Source of the DNA: Variovorax atrisoli 110B
GTDB lineage: Bacteria; Pseudomonadota; Gammaproteobacteria; Burkholderiales; Burkholderiaceae_C
Assembly (NCBI RefSeq): GCF_000382045.1
Contig: NZ_KB907465.1
Coordinates: 59,903 to 123,902 of the forward strand
DNA length: 64,000 nucleotides
Reading direction: 5' to 3'
Every line of letters starts with the position of its first letter. Position 1 is the stretch's first letter. Both the position numbers and the translations under genes were made by a program. The notes under the pieces were generated by a model. It had not been told where the DNA came from and did no database searches. It saw only the letters and a program-made list of their open reading frames with translations. Of this stretch, positions 17,404 through 26,896 are shown piece after piece.

Positions 17404-19348
17404 CGGGGGCCTTCTCTTCGGGCTCAGGTCCGGGCCCGCCTTCGGCCTTCCCTGCGCGCTTCGGCGCCGTCTTCCTTTTCTTCTTCACCACTGACGCCTT
17501 GCCGTCGAGGTCCGCCAGCTCCCACACGCCGCCGGCGGCCGACGCCAGCGCGTGCGCGCTGTTGATCAGCCCGATGTGCGAGAAGGCCTGCGGAAAGTTG
17601 CCCAGCTGCCGCTGCGCGACCGGGTCGTATTCCTCGGCGAAGAGGCCCAGGTCGTTGCCCAGCGCGAGCAGGCGCCGAAAGAGCGCGCGCGCCTTGCGCA
17701 CCTTGCCCATGGCCACGTAGACGTTCGCCAGCCAGAAGCTGCACGCCAGGAACGCGCCCTCGCCGCCGCCGAGGCCATCGACGCCCGTCTCGGTGCGATA
17801 GCGGTACACCAGCCCGTGGAAGACAAGCTCCTTCTCCACGCGCGCGACCGTACCCTGCACGCGCTCGTCGTGGATCGGCAGGAAGCCGATCAGCGGCATC
17901 CACAGAAGCGCTGCGTCCACGGTGTCGGCGCCGTAGAACTGCACGAAGGAATTGCTCGCCGCGTCGTAGCCGCGCGCGCAGACCTCGGCATGGATCTCGT
18001 CGCGCGCCGCGCGCCAGAGGTCGATGGGGCCTTCGAGCCCGAACTCCGTCGCGCTCGCGATCACGCGGTCGAAGGCCAGCCAGCACATGATCTTGGAATG
18101 CACGAAGTGCCGCGGCTCGCCGCGCACCTCCCACAGGCTGCAGTCGGGCTCGCGCCAGAGCTCCAGCAGCTGCTTCGCGATCGCACGTTCCAGTGGCCAG
18201 AGCTTGTCCATGTCGGCCAGCCCCGCCTTGCGCGCCGCGTGGAAGGCCGCGATGACCGATCCGTAGACGTCGAGCTGGCGCTGGTCGTGCGCGCCGTTGC
18301 CGATGCGCACCGGGCGGCTGTCCTCGTAGCCGCGCAGCCAGCCCAGCTCCAGCTCTGTGAGCGAGCGTTCGCCGTGCAGGCCGTACATCACCTGCAGTTC
18401 CTCGGGCGAGCCGCCCACCGCGCGCATCAGCCACCAGCGCCATGCGCTGGCCTCCTCCACGTAGCCGGAGCCGATCAGCGCGTACAGCGTGAGCGCCGCA
18501 TCGCGCAGCCAGCAGAAGCGGTAGTCCCAGTTGCGCTCGCCGCCGGGCAGCTCGGGCAGCGACGTGGTCGGCGCCGCGACGATGCCGCCGGTGGGTTCGT
18601 AGGTCAGCGCCTTGAGGGTGAGCAGCGAGCGCATCACCGGTTCGCGGAACTCGCCGAAGTAGCCGCAGCGCTCGGTCCAGGCGCTCCATTCGGCGACCGT
18701 GCGCGCCAGCAGCGCATTGGCGTCGCGCGTCACAGGCGGCTTCAGGTGCGAGGGAAACCAGTCGAGGCTGAACGCGATGGACTGTCCCGCCGACACATCG
18801 AAGTCGGCGAAGCTCGCGAAGTTCTCGTTGACCAGCGGCACGCCGGAACTGATGCGCACCGAGTCCGGGCCGGCAGTGGCGAACACCGCGCCGTCGCGCC
18901 GCTCCATCCACGGGCACCATTCGCCGTAGTTGAAACGGATGCGGAACTCGGTATGCATGCCGACCGTGCCGCGCAGGCCGCGCACGATGCGCACCACCTC
19001 GTGGGTGCCGTCGATCGCAGGCCTGGGCATGAAGTCGGTGACGAGCGCAACGCCGGTGGCGGTGCGTATCGTGGTCTCCAGCACCACGGTGCCGGGCAGA
19101 TAGCGCCGCGAGATCCGCGCCTTGCGGTCGCGTGCGCGCATGCTCCAGTGGCCGTTGCGCTCATCGCCCAGCAGGCTGGCGAACATCGCTGCCGAGTCGA
19201 AGCGCGGCAGGCACAGCCATTCGATGTCGCCGCCGCGGTGCACCAGCGCGGAACTGTGGGTCGAGCCGATGAGCGCGTACTCGCCGATGGGGCGGCTCGC
19301 CTGCAGCCTGGAGGTGGATCGAGAGTGTTGCTTGCGGTTCTTTGCCAA
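17366..19348 (-). CDS. Glycoside hydrolase family 15 protein (glucoamylase/trehalase-like)
   Basis: 660 residues. N-terminal beta-sandwich segment PIGEYALIGSTHSSALV...GGDIEWLCLPRFDS is followed by an (alpha/alpha)6 barrel with NWDYRFCWLRDAALTLYAL, a hallmark of GH15. Bacterial members hydrolyse alpha-glucosides, and several of this type are trehalases; the substrate cannot be decided here. There is no signal peptide, so it is cytoplasmic. The C-terminus is a basic, disordered tail (KKKRKTAPKR...RKRSRARTPAR). The start is TTG 19348 with a weak ribosome site. It stands alone between the idonate and flagellar regions, convergent with and overlapping the small barrel protein gene. Confidence 0.87.
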   Translation of the reverse strand: MAKNRKQHSRSTSRLQASRPIGEYALIGSTHSSALVHRGGDIEWLCLPRFDSAAMFASLLGDERNGHWSMRARDRKARISRRYLPGTVVLETTIRTATGVALVTDFMPRPAIDGTHEVVRIVRGLRGTVGMHTEFRIRFNYGEWCPWMERRDGAVFATAGPDSVRISSGVPLVNENFASFADFDVSAGQSIAFSLDWFPSHLKPPVTRDANALLARTVAEWSAWTERCGYFGEFREPVMRSLLTLKALTYEPTGGIVAAPTTSLPELPGGERNWDYRFCWLRDAALTLYALIGSGYVEEASAWRWWLMRAVGGSPEELQVMYGLHGERSLTELELGWLRGYEDSRPVRIGNGAHDQRQLDVYGSVIAAFHAARKAGLADMDKLWPLERAIAKQLLELWREPDCSLWEVRGEPRHFVHSKIMCWLAFDRVIASATEFGLEGPIDLWRAARDEIHAEVCARGYDAASNSFVQFYGADTVDAALLWMPLIGFLPIHDERVQGTVARVEKELVFHGLVYRYRTETGVDGLGGGEGAFLACSFWLANVYVAMGKVRKARALFRRLLALGNDLGLFAEEYDPVAQRQLGNFPQAFSHIGLINSAHALASAAGGVWELADLDGKASVVKKKRKTAPKRAGKAEGGPGPEPEEKAPVRKRSRARTPAR

Positions 19349-19465
19349 GCCTGCGAGAGTGCCCGCCCGCGCGAGCGGCTCCCGCCAGATGATGGCGCGC
19401 CTTGCTGACGGACAAAACCTGATCGCGGGCGCCGACGCCCCGGCACGGGGTGGGTGCGGCAGGCC

Positions 19466-20200
19466 CTAGAGCACGTCCTTGAGCTTCGCGCGCAGCCTGC
19501 TGATCGCCTGGCTGTGCAGTTGGCACACGCGGGACTGGCTCACCTCGAGAATGGCGCCGATCTCGCGCAGGTTCAGCTCCTCCTCGTAGTAGAGGTTCAG
19601 CAGCAGCTGGTCGCGCTCGGGCAGCGCCGCGATGGCGTCCACCAGCTGGTGGCGAAAGCCGCTTTCGAGCAGCTGCTCCAGCGGGTCGTCGCTGCTGCGG
19701 CGGTCCTTGCGCGCGTCCTGCGAGTGGCTGTCGAGGAAGCCGTTGTCGGCGTCGTCCTTGGAGAAGTCCTCGACGTACAGCAGCTGGCAGCCCTGGATCT
19801 CCTGCAGCAGCGACTGGTAGGCCTCGATGTCCATCTTCAGCTCCTTGGCGATCTCCCCCTCGGTGGGAGCTCGCCCGAGCTTGTGGCCCAGCGCCTGCAT
19901 CGCCTTCTCGATGCCGCGCGCCGACTGGCGCAGGCCGCGCGAGCCCCAGTCGGCGGCGCGCAGCTCGTCGAGCATGGCGCCGCGTATGCGCTGGCTGACG
20001 AAAGTCTCGAACTGCGCGCCCCGGTTGTCCTGGTAGCGCGCCGATGCGTCCAGCAGGCCGAGCATGCCGGCCTGGATCAGGTCGTCCAGCTCCACGCTGG
20101 CCGGCAGCTTCGCCATCATCTGCAGCGCGATGCGGCGCACCAGCGGCTGGTGCTGCGCGAGCAGGTGCGATTTCTCGATGGTTCCTTGTGCGGTGTACAT
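19466..20200 (-). CDS. fliA: Flagellar sigma factor sigma-28
   Basis: 244 residues from ATG 20200 (MYTAQGTIEKSH). Region 2 is VELDDLIQAGMLGLLDASARYQDNRGAQFETF, followed by RIRGAMLDELRAADW; region 4 is LPERDQLLLNLYYEEELNLREIGAILEVSQSRVCQLHSQAI. All match sigma-28 of the FliA type. An upstream in-frame ATG at 20221 would add seven residues. It directs late flagellar genes (fliC, flgKL, motility/chemotaxis). It is the last gene of the leftward flhBAFG-fliA run, 43 bp after flhG. Its anti-sigma partner FlgM is outside the window. Confidence 0.96.
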   Translation of the reverse strand: MYTAQGTIEKSHLLAQHQPLVRRIALQMMAKLPASVELDDLIQAGMLGLLDASARYQDNRGAQFETFVSQRIRGAMLDELRAADWGSRGLRQSARGIEKAMQALGHKLGRAPTEGEIAKELKMDIEAYQSLLQEIQGCQLLYVEDFSKDDADNGFLDSHSQDARKDRRSSDDPLEQLLESGFRHQLVDAIAALPERDQLLLNLYYEEELNLREIGAILEVSQSRVCQLHSQAISRLRAKLKDVL

Positions 20201-20243
20201 GGCCGTGCGTGCGTCCTTCATTCCTCGGTGGGGCGCGGGCGGC

Positions 20244-21065
20244 TCATGCCGCGGCCTGCAGCGGTGCCGGCTCGGGCCACGGCCACCGGTCCATCTCGCC
20301 GGCGGCGCGGCGGAAGTCGACCGCCGCATCGCTCGCGGGAAAGGCCTCGGCGATGGTCTTCTTCAGCCGCCATGCGTCCGCCACGAGCGGGTCGAAACGC
20401 ACCGAGCCCGCAGGCTGCAGCGACAACGCCAGGTAACGGCTGCCCGCCTGGGCGAGGTTGTTCATGATCTGGCGAGCGGCCTGCGCGTCCACCACGTTGT
20501 TGAGCAGGAAGCGCATCTGTTGCAGGCCGTGGGTGTGGTGCAGGCGCTTGATGCCTGCGTAGGCCGAGGTGACCGAGGCGGGGTGCGGCTGCAGCACCAG
20601 CAGCAGGTCGTCGGCGCCGAGCGCGAGCGGCGACAGCCGGCCTTCGGCATCGAAGGCGGCGTCGATGACGACCACGCCGTCGTGCCAGAACCTGCGCGGA
20701 TCGATCGCGCTGCCGCCGGCCTCATTCGCCGCTTCATGCGACGCGCTGCGCACCGCCGTCAGCACGTGCACGCCGCAGGCCACGCGCACCTCGGCGCCGT
20801 CCAGCGCCAGACGCCCGCGCGCCACGTCGGCCAGGCTGCCGGGCGGATCGATGTCCCACACCTCGCAGGCCGAACCGTCGGCGCGGCGATGCTCGTCCAG
20901 CAGCAGGACGTTGCGGCCCTGCCCTGCGAGCGCCACCGCGAAGTTCATCGCAGCGGTGGTGCCGCCGGCACCGGGGCCCATGCCGGCCACCGCGACCACG
21001 CGCGCCTGCGTCGGCGCAAGCAGGCGCCGGAGGCCGTCCGCCTGATCCGCAACCAGCTTGTTCAT
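20244..21065 (-). CDS. flhG: FlhG/FleN-type MinD-like ATPase homologue with altered P-loop
   Basis: 273 residues. FlhG proteins limit flagellar number together with FlhF. The MinD fold is visible (VAVAGMGPGAGGTTAAMNFAVAL, VLLLDEHR, VVVIDAAF). The deviant Walker A, normally KGGVGKT, reads GPGAGGTT, so both the signature lysine and the P-loop lysine are missing. The C-terminal half is better kept (LLVLQPHPASVTSAYAGIK, FLLNNVV). ATG 21065 is 10 bp after flhF. Identity rests on family shape and its place between flhF and fliA; ATPase activity is doubtful. Confidence 0.85.
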   Translation of the reverse strand: MNKLVADQADGLRRLLAPTQARVVAVAGMGPGAGGTTAAMNFAVALAGQGRNVLLLDEHRRADGSACEVWDIDPPGSLADVARGRLALDGAEVRVACGVHVLTAVRSASHEAANEAGGSAIDPRRFWHDGVVVIDAAFDAEGRLSPLALGADDLLLVLQPHPASVTSAYAGIKRLHHTHGLQQMRFLLNNVVDAQAARQIMNNLAQAGSRYLALSLQPAGSVRFDPLVADAWRLKKTIAEAFPASDAAVDFRRAAGEMDRWPWPEPAPLQAAA

Positions 21066-21075
21066 CGCTGCACCC

Positions 21076-23643
21076 TCAATCCTGCCGCTCCAGCTTCTGC
21101 GGCTGCTCCAGCGCGCGGGGCGGCTGCACCGGCGCGGTCGATTCGGTGCCGAGCGCGTCCAGCAGCAGGAAGAGCTTGCCCATGCCCGCGCTGAGCGCAC
21201 TGCCGCTCATGGCGCGGCCGTTGCGCGCCGGGCGGCCGGTGAGCTGGCCCATGAGCGCGCGCGCACGCTCGGCCCATTCGCCTTCGGCCTGGAGCAGGCG
21301 CCACACGGTGGTGGTCATCTGGCCGGCGATCAGCAGCCGCTTCATGATGTCGGGGTCGCCGAGCTCGCCGATGCCGCCCACCAGCTGCACGCCGTCGCGC
21401 AGCAGGCGGAAGCAGGGCTCGGCGTCCAGCGCCCAGCCCATCCATCGGGCCAGCTGCTGCGCGGGGACCTCCGTGCCGATGTTCGAGAGCGCATGGCTCA
21501 GCGCCAGCAGGTTGCCGCTGCGCGCATCGACGATCCGCGTGGCGACGCAGCGCAGCGCCGGCATCTCGTCGCGCGCGATGCCCGCGGCCATGGCCGCGGC
21601 GTTGAAGCGCAGCACCACGTCGGCCTGCGCTTCTGCGAGCAGTGCGGCCTTGCCGCGGAAGTGCACGGGCCGGCCCTCGCCGAACTCGAAGTCCATGCGC
21701 GCGAGCGTGTCGGGCGAGCCGGTGCGCGAGTCGATCACGGCCGTGGAGCCCGGCGCGCGCGCCAGCCAGCGCTGGCCCGCGGCCTGCCACTGCACCATGG
21801 CCTCGATGCCGGGCAGCCGCGTCAGCAGATGGACCATCGGGCGATGGCCCAAGTCCTGCTGGCGCAGCCAGGGCACCTGGCGTGCGCCGGGCTTGCGCGC
21901 GGCATCCTTCGCGCCGCGCGTGGCCGCCGTCGAGAGCCACTGGTTGGGCGCCGCCATCGGCAGACCGGTGCGGTCCGACAGCAGCAGGCTGCCGTGGCAT
22001 TCGTAGGCATCTCCGCCTTCATTCGAGCGCAGGCCCACCTGCCCGCACAGCGCGAGCACGTAGTTCTCGCAGCCGGCGGCCACCTCGCTGCGCGCGTGTA
22101 CCAGCAGGTCTTGCAGCACCACCTTCTGGCCCGCCTCCTCGTCGGTGGCCTGGCGCCACAGGGAACGCGCGCGCTCGAAGCCGATCTGCGCGCCGGCAAG
22201 GGCACTCGCGGTGGTGGCGAGCTCCTGCGCGTCGTGCGCCATCGCGCGGATCAGGTTCTGGTACTTCAGGCGCAGCAGGTCGGTCTCTCCCTGGGCCTTC
22301 TGCACCGCGTGCTGCGAGGCGGCGCCCGAGGCGGCTTCTTCCTGCAGGTCGCTCTCGGCGGGCACGAAAAGCGGGCTGTGCTGGCGCGGCTGGAAGACGC
22401 TGTCCACCAGCTGCGCGCGGTCGGCCTGCATCAGGTTCTCGGGCACCTTCTGGCCGCTGGAGATGTAGTGCACCGGCAGGCGGTGGCGGATCACGGTGTC
22501 GATCAGCGCGCCCGGGTGCGTGGCCTCGTCCACCTTGGTGAAGATGCAGCCGGCGAGTTCGTTGCCGTGGCGGTAGGCGTGCACCACCTCGTTGAGCGTG
22601 TCGCCGTGGCTGGTGGCATTGAGCAGCAGCAGCTTCTTCACCGGCCGCGGGCTCTGGCCCAGCATGGCGATCTGCTCGGGCACGGCGCGGTCGCGCTGGC
22701 TCATGCCGACGGTGTCGATCAGCACCATGTGCTTCTCGCGCAGGTCGCGCAGCACGAGGTGCAGGTCCGCGGCGTCCTTCACCGCGTACACCGGCACATT
22801 GAGGATCTGGCCGTAGATGCGCAGCTGCTCGTAGGCGCCGATCCGGTAGCTGTCGGTGGTCACCAGCGCGAGCTTGTCGGCACCGAAGCGCATCACGCAG
22901 CGCGCGGCCAGCTTGGCGGTGGTGGTGGTCTTGCCCACGCCGGTGGGGCCCATCAGCGCATAGACGCCGCCCTCGGCGAACAGGGCGTCCTCGTCCTCAT
23001 GCACGGGCACCGCGCGGATGAGTTCCGATCGCACGTAGGCCATGCCTTCGGCATAGGTGCGGCCGGTGGGCAGCTTCTCGAGCATGGCCTTCGACAGGCG
23101 CGCGCTGAAGCCCGCGCCCAGCAGCGTGCGCAGCAGGCGGCCGCGCACCGGGTCGCGGCGCTGCCTGTCGTTCCACACCACGCTGGCGAGCTGCTCCTCG
23201 ATCATGCCGCGCATGGAGTGCAGCTCTTCGAGCACCGTGTCGGCAGGTGCCGCAGCGGGTGCTGCGGCTGCCGTGATGGGAGGGACCGGTGCGACCGGAA
23301 CGGCGGATGCAACGGGTGCCGGCGCCGAAGGCATCGGCATCGCACGCGCGACCGGTGTCAGCGCCGGTGGCTGTACCGAGACTGGTGCAGCAACCGGTGC
23401 CACAGGCGCCGCGGCGACCGGCGCCGCCACGGGCTGCGCAGGCGCACTGCCCTGCTGCACCACGCCCTGCACCTCGCCCTCGACCATCGCGACGATCTCC
23501 ACGCCTTGCGCCGTGACGCGGTGAGAGAGCACGATGGCGTCGGCGCCCAGCGCCTCCCTCACCAGTCGCAGGGTTTCGCGGCTGGTGGCCGCGACGAATT
23601 TGCGCGCAGTGGTGCGCACGTCTGTCTGTTGGTGGGAATTCAA
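21076..23643 (-). CDS. flhF: FlhF SRP-type GTPase with long C-terminal extension
   Basis: 855 residues, against roughly 400-500 in well-studied FlhF. Residues 1-60 are the basic B domain. Residues 64-135 are an Ala/Pro/Val-rich linker. The NG GTPase spans about 140-418 (GPTGVGKTTT at 232-241, DTVG at 310-313, TKVDE at 369-373). About 437 residues without a recognised domain follow, ending in QPPRALEQPQKLERQD. FlhF places new flagella and helps assemble the FliF ring. It starts with TTG 23643, whose TTGA overlaps the flhA stop, so translation is coupled. The extension is in frame with good codon usage, with no sign of frameshift fusion. Confidence 0.93.
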   Translation of the reverse strand: MNSHQQTDVRTTARKFVAATSRETLRLVREALGADAIVLSHRVTAQGVEIVAMVEGEVQGVVQQGSAPAQPVAAPVAAAPVAPVAAPVSVQPPALTPVARAMPMPSAPAPVASAVPVAPVPPITAAAAPAAAPADTVLEELHSMRGMIEEQLASVVWNDRQRRDPVRGRLLRTLLGAGFSARLSKAMLEKLPTGRTYAEGMAYVRSELIRAVPVHEDEDALFAEGGVYALMGPTGVGKTTTTAKLAARCVMRFGADKLALVTTDSYRIGAYEQLRIYGQILNVPVYAVKDAADLHLVLRDLREKHMVLIDTVGMSQRDRAVPEQIAMLGQSPRPVKKLLLLNATSHGDTLNEVVHAYRHGNELAGCIFTKVDEATHPGALIDTVIRHRLPVHYISSGQKVPENLMQADRAQLVDSVFQPRQHSPLFVPAESDLQEEAASGAASQHAVQKAQGETDLLRLKYQNLIRAMAHDAQELATTASALAGAQIGFERARSLWRQATDEEAGQKVVLQDLLVHARSEVAAGCENYVLALCGQVGLRSNEGGDAYECHGSLLLSDRTGLPMAAPNQWLSTAATRGAKDAARKPGARQVPWLRQQDLGHRPMVHLLTRLPGIEAMVQWQAAGQRWLARAPGSTAVIDSRTGSPDTLARMDFEFGEGRPVHFRGKAALLAEAQADVVLRFNAAAMAAGIARDEMPALRCVATRIVDARSGNLLALSHALSNIGTEVPAQQLARWMGWALDAEPCFRLLRDGVQLVGGIGELGDPDIMKRLLIAGQMTTTVWRLLQAEGEWAERARALMGQLTGRPARNGRAMSGSALSAGMGKLFLLLDALGTESTAPVQPPRALEQPQKLERQD

Positions 23644-25742
23644 CCTCGTCCTCCGATGGCGGTGGTGACCTTGATGGTTCGGGAATCAGGGATCTCTGCG
23701 TGCGAAAGCACCTTGAGCTGCGGCAGGCTGCGCCGCAGGAAGCGCGACAGCAGCACCCGCAGCGAGTGCTGCACGACCAGCACGGGCGCGAGGCCCATCT
23801 GCTCCTGGCGGGTGATGGCGGCCTGTGCCTGGCGCAGCAGGTTGTCGGCGATGCCGGGCTCGATGCCGCTGCTGTTGGTCAGTGCCTGCTGGAGCACGGC
23901 GTCGAGCGAGCCGTCCAGGCCGATGACCTGCATCTCGCTGTCGCCGGGGAAGAGCTGCTGCGTGATCGCACGGCCCAGCGCCAGGCGCGTGAGCGTGGTG
24001 AGTTCGGTGGGGTCCTTGACGGTCGGCGCGTGCTCGGCCATCACGTCGAGGATGGTGCGCATGTCGCGGATCGGCACTTCCTCGTCGAGCAGGTTCTGCA
24101 GCACCTTGTGCAGCGTGCTGAGCGACAGCACCTTCGGCACCAGGTCTTCGGTGAGCTTGGGCGCGGTCTTGGCGATCTGGTCGAGCAGCTGCTGCACCTC
24201 CTGGCGGCCCAGCAGCTCCGCGGCGTGGGTCTGGATGAGGTGGTTCAGGTGCGTGGCCATCACGGTGCAGGCATCGACCACCGTGTAGCCGTAAACCTGC
24301 GCCTGCTGCCGCAGGCTCGCGTCGATCCAGGTCGCGGGAAGGCCGAAGGCCGGATCGCGCGTGGGCGTGCCGGGCAGCGTGCCGCTGACCTGCCCCGGGT
24401 TGATGGCCATCCACTGGTTGGGGTAGGCCTCGCCGCGGCCGATCTCCACGTCCTTCAGCGTGATGACGTAGGTGTTGGGCTTGATCTCCAGGTTGTCGCG
24501 GATGTGCACCACCGGCACCAGGAAGCCCACTTCCTGCGCGATCTTCTTGCGGATGCTCTTGATGCGGCCCAGCAGCTCGCCCTGCTGCGACTGGTCCACC
24601 AGCGGGATGAGCCGGTAGCCGACCTGCATGCCCAGCGGGTCGACCATTGCCACGTCGTCCCACGTCGCCTCGGCCGTCTCGGCGGAAGACGCGGCGATGT
24701 TCGCGGCCTGAGCGGCTGCGGCTTCCTGCGCGGCCTGCTGCTTCGGCTTGCGCTGCAGCAGCCCGCGGCCCAGCCACACCAGGCCGCCCGCGATCAGCAG
24801 GAAGGCCAGGTTCGGCATGCCAGGGATCATGCCCAGCAGGCCGACGATGCCGGCCGTGAGGAACAGCACCTGCGGGTTGGAGAAGAGCTGGCCCGTGAGC
24901 TGGCTGCCCACGTCCTCGTCGGTGGTCACGCGCGAGACGATCACGCCGGCTGCGGTGGAGATCACCAGCGCCGGGATCTGCGCGACCAGGCCGTCGCCGA
25001 TGGCCAGCAGCGTGTAGGTCTTGCCCGCGGTGGAGAAGTCCAGCCCGTGCTGCACCATGCCCACCACCAGGCCGCCGATGATGTTGATCACCATGATCAG
25101 CAGGCCCGCGATGGCGTCGCCGCGCACGAACTTGCTGGCACCGTCCATCGAGCCGTAGAAGTCGGCCTCCTGCGCCACTTCCTGGCGGCGCTTGCGGGCG
25201 ACGTCCTCGCCGATCAGGCCTGCGTTGAGGTCGGCGTCGATGGCCATCTGCTTGCCCGGCATCGCGTCGAGCATGAAGCGCGCGCCCACCTCGGCGATGC
25301 GCCCCGCGCCCTTGGTGATCACCATGAAGTTGATGAGCACGAGGATGATGAACACCATCACGCCGACCGCGAAGTTGCCGCCCACGAGGAAGTGCCCGAA
25401 GGCCTCGATCACCTTGCCCGCCGCGTCGGCGCCGGTGTGGCCGTTCATCAGCACCACGCGCGTGGAGGCCACGTTCAGCGACAGGCGCAGCAGCGTGGAG
25501 AACAGCAGCACCGCCGGGAAGGCCGCGAAGTCCAGCGCCTTCATCGTGTACATGCTCACCAGCAGAACCATCACCGACATGGCGATGTTGAAGGTGAACA
25601 GCAGGTCGAGCAGGAATGGCGGCAGCGGCAGCACCATCATGCTCAGGATCATGATGATGAGGATCGGCCCGGCCAGCCCCTTGAGCTGCGAGCCCGGGAA
25701 GAAGCGCGCGGGCAAGCGCATCAGGTTTGTCATCGCGTTCAT
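23640..25742 (-). CDS. flhA: Flagellar type III export gate protein FlhA
   Basis: 700 residues, normal length. The N-terminal half holds eight hydrophobic segments (ILIIMILSMMVLPLPPFLLDLLFTF and others). The conserved FHIPEP cytoplasmic loop is seen as GARFMLDAMPGKQMAIDADLNAG near residues 150-170. The C-terminal half is the soluble nonameric ring that docks substrate-chaperone complexes. ATG 25742 overlaps the flhB stop by 4 bp and its own stop overlaps flhF. It forms the inner-membrane export gate with FlhB and FliPQR, which are encoded at 54-55.8 kb. Confidence 0.97.
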   Translation of the reverse strand: MNAMTNLMRLPARFFPGSQLKGLAGPILIIMILSMMVLPLPPFLLDLLFTFNIAMSVMVLLVSMYTMKALDFAAFPAVLLFSTLLRLSLNVASTRVVLMNGHTGADAAGKVIEAFGHFLVGGNFAVGVMVFIILVLINFMVITKGAGRIAEVGARFMLDAMPGKQMAIDADLNAGLIGEDVARKRRQEVAQEADFYGSMDGASKFVRGDAIAGLLIMVINIIGGLVVGMVQHGLDFSTAGKTYTLLAIGDGLVAQIPALVISTAAGVIVSRVTTDEDVGSQLTGQLFSNPQVLFLTAGIVGLLGMIPGMPNLAFLLIAGGLVWLGRGLLQRKPKQQAAQEAAAAQAANIAASSAETAEATWDDVAMVDPLGMQVGYRLIPLVDQSQQGELLGRIKSIRKKIAQEVGFLVPVVHIRDNLEIKPNTYVITLKDVEIGRGEAYPNQWMAINPGQVSGTLPGTPTRDPAFGLPATWIDASLRQQAQVYGYTVVDACTVMATHLNHLIQTHAAELLGRQEVQQLLDQIAKTAPKLTEDLVPKVLSLSTLHKVLQNLLDEEVPIRDMRTILDVMAEHAPTVKDPTELTTLTRLALGRAITQQLFPGDSEMQVIGLDGSLDAVLQQALTNSSGIEPGIADNLLRQAQAAITRQEQMGLAPVLVVQHSLRVLLSRFLRRSLPQLKVLSHAEIPDSRTIKVTTAIGGRG

Positions 25743-26896
25743 GCGGCTTGCTCAGCCGCATCGGCGGCGCTGTATTGAAGGTCTGCGGGAACCGGGAGAT
25801 CGGTGGGCGTGCGCGGCGCTTCGCCGCCTTCGGCCTTCCAGCGCCGAAGCTGGTAGACCCAGGCCAGCACTTCGGCCACGGCGGTGTAGAGGCCGGCGGG
25901 AATCTCGTCGCCCAGCTTCGTGTGCCTGTAGAGCGAGCGAGCGAGCGGCGGCGCCTCGAGGATCGCCACCTTGTGCTCCTTGGCCAGCTCGCGGATGCGT
26001 GCGGCCACGAGTTCCGTGCCCTTGGCCACCACGCGCGGCGCGCGCATGCCGCCTTCCTGGTACTTGAGTGCGACGGCGAAGTGCGTCGGATTGGTCAGCA
26101 CGATGTCCGCCTTGGGCACCTCGGACATCATCCGGCGGCGCGCCATCTGCTGCTGCTGGCGGCGGATCGCGGCCTTGATGTGCGGATCGCCTTCGCTTTC
26201 CTTGTGCTCCTGGCGCACGTCCTCGCGCGACATCCGCAGCTTGCGGTAGTAGCTCCAGAGCTGGAAGGGCACGTCGATCAGCGCCACCAGGAAGAGCGTG
26301 GCCGCGATCAGCACGCAGTGCTTGGCCACCAGCACCAGCGCATGCGGCAGCGCGTACTCGGCGGGTTGCGCCATCAGGGCCATCAGCGTGCCGATGTCGC
26401 GCGACACCACCCACCAGGCCACGCCGCCGATGAGCGTCGACTTGGCCAGCGCCTTGAGCAGCTCGGCGAGCGACTGCGAGGAGAACATGCGGCCGATACC
26501 GGCCAGCGGATTGAGCTTGCCGAAGTTCGGCGCCACCGACTTGGTGGAGAAGAGCCAGCCGCCGAGCATCATCGGCGCGACCACGGCGGCGACGATCATC
26601 ATCGCGAACATCGGGCCGATGGCGCCCAGCGCCTGCATGGACATCAGCCCGGTGCGGGCCAGCATGTAGTGGGGATCGAAGGCGCTGGCGCGATCGAACT
26701 GCAGGCCCATTCGCAGCGCGCCGTTCATGCTCGTGCCGAGCGACTCCGACGCGAGCCACAGGCCGGCGCAGGCCGTGCCCAGCATCACGAAGGTGGTGAG
26801 TTCGCGCGAACGGGCTACGTTGCCTTCCTCGCGGGCCTTTTCGAGGCGCCGCTCGGAGGCGGGTTCCGTTTTTTCGAGATCGCTTTCCTCAGCCAT
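25739..26896 (-). CDS. flhB: Flagellar export apparatus switch protein FlhB
   Basis: 385 residues. Start MAEESDLEKTEPASERRLEKAREEG is the classic FlhB N-terminus, followed by four membrane segments and the cytoplasmic FlhBC domain. The autocleavage site N-P-T-H is at residues 269-272 (VLTNPTHFAVALKYQ), the same numbering as in Salmonella, so the protein should self-cleave and switch export from rod-hook to filament substrates. First gene of the flhB-flhA-flhF-flhG-fliA operon. The tail after FlhBC is Pro- and Ala-rich. A separate FlhBC-only homologue lies at 37.5 kb. Confidence 0.97.
   Translation of the reverse strand: MAEESDLEKTEPASERRLEKAREEGNVARSRELTTFVMLGTACAGLWLASESLGTSMNGALRMGLQFDRASAFDPHYMLARTGLMSMQALGAIGPMFAMMIVAAVVAPMMLGGWLFSTKSVAPNFGKLNPLAGIGRMFSSQSLAELLKALAKSTLIGGVAWWVVSRDIGTLMALMAQPAEYALPHALVLVAKHCVLIAATLFLVALIDVPFQLWSYYRKLRMSREDVRQEHKESEGDPHIKAAIRRQQQQMARRRMMSEVPKADIVLTNPTHFAVALKYQEGGMRAPRVVAKGTELVAARIRELAKEHKVAILEAPPLARSLYRHTKLGDEIPAGLYTAVAEVLAWVYQLRRWKAEGGEAPRTPTDLPVPADLQYSAADAAEQAA

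Noticed and set aside
23640..23643. Frameshift between flhA and flhF
   Set aside because: The 4-bp TTGA overlap is a normal coupled stop-start; both proteins are complete at their joined ends.
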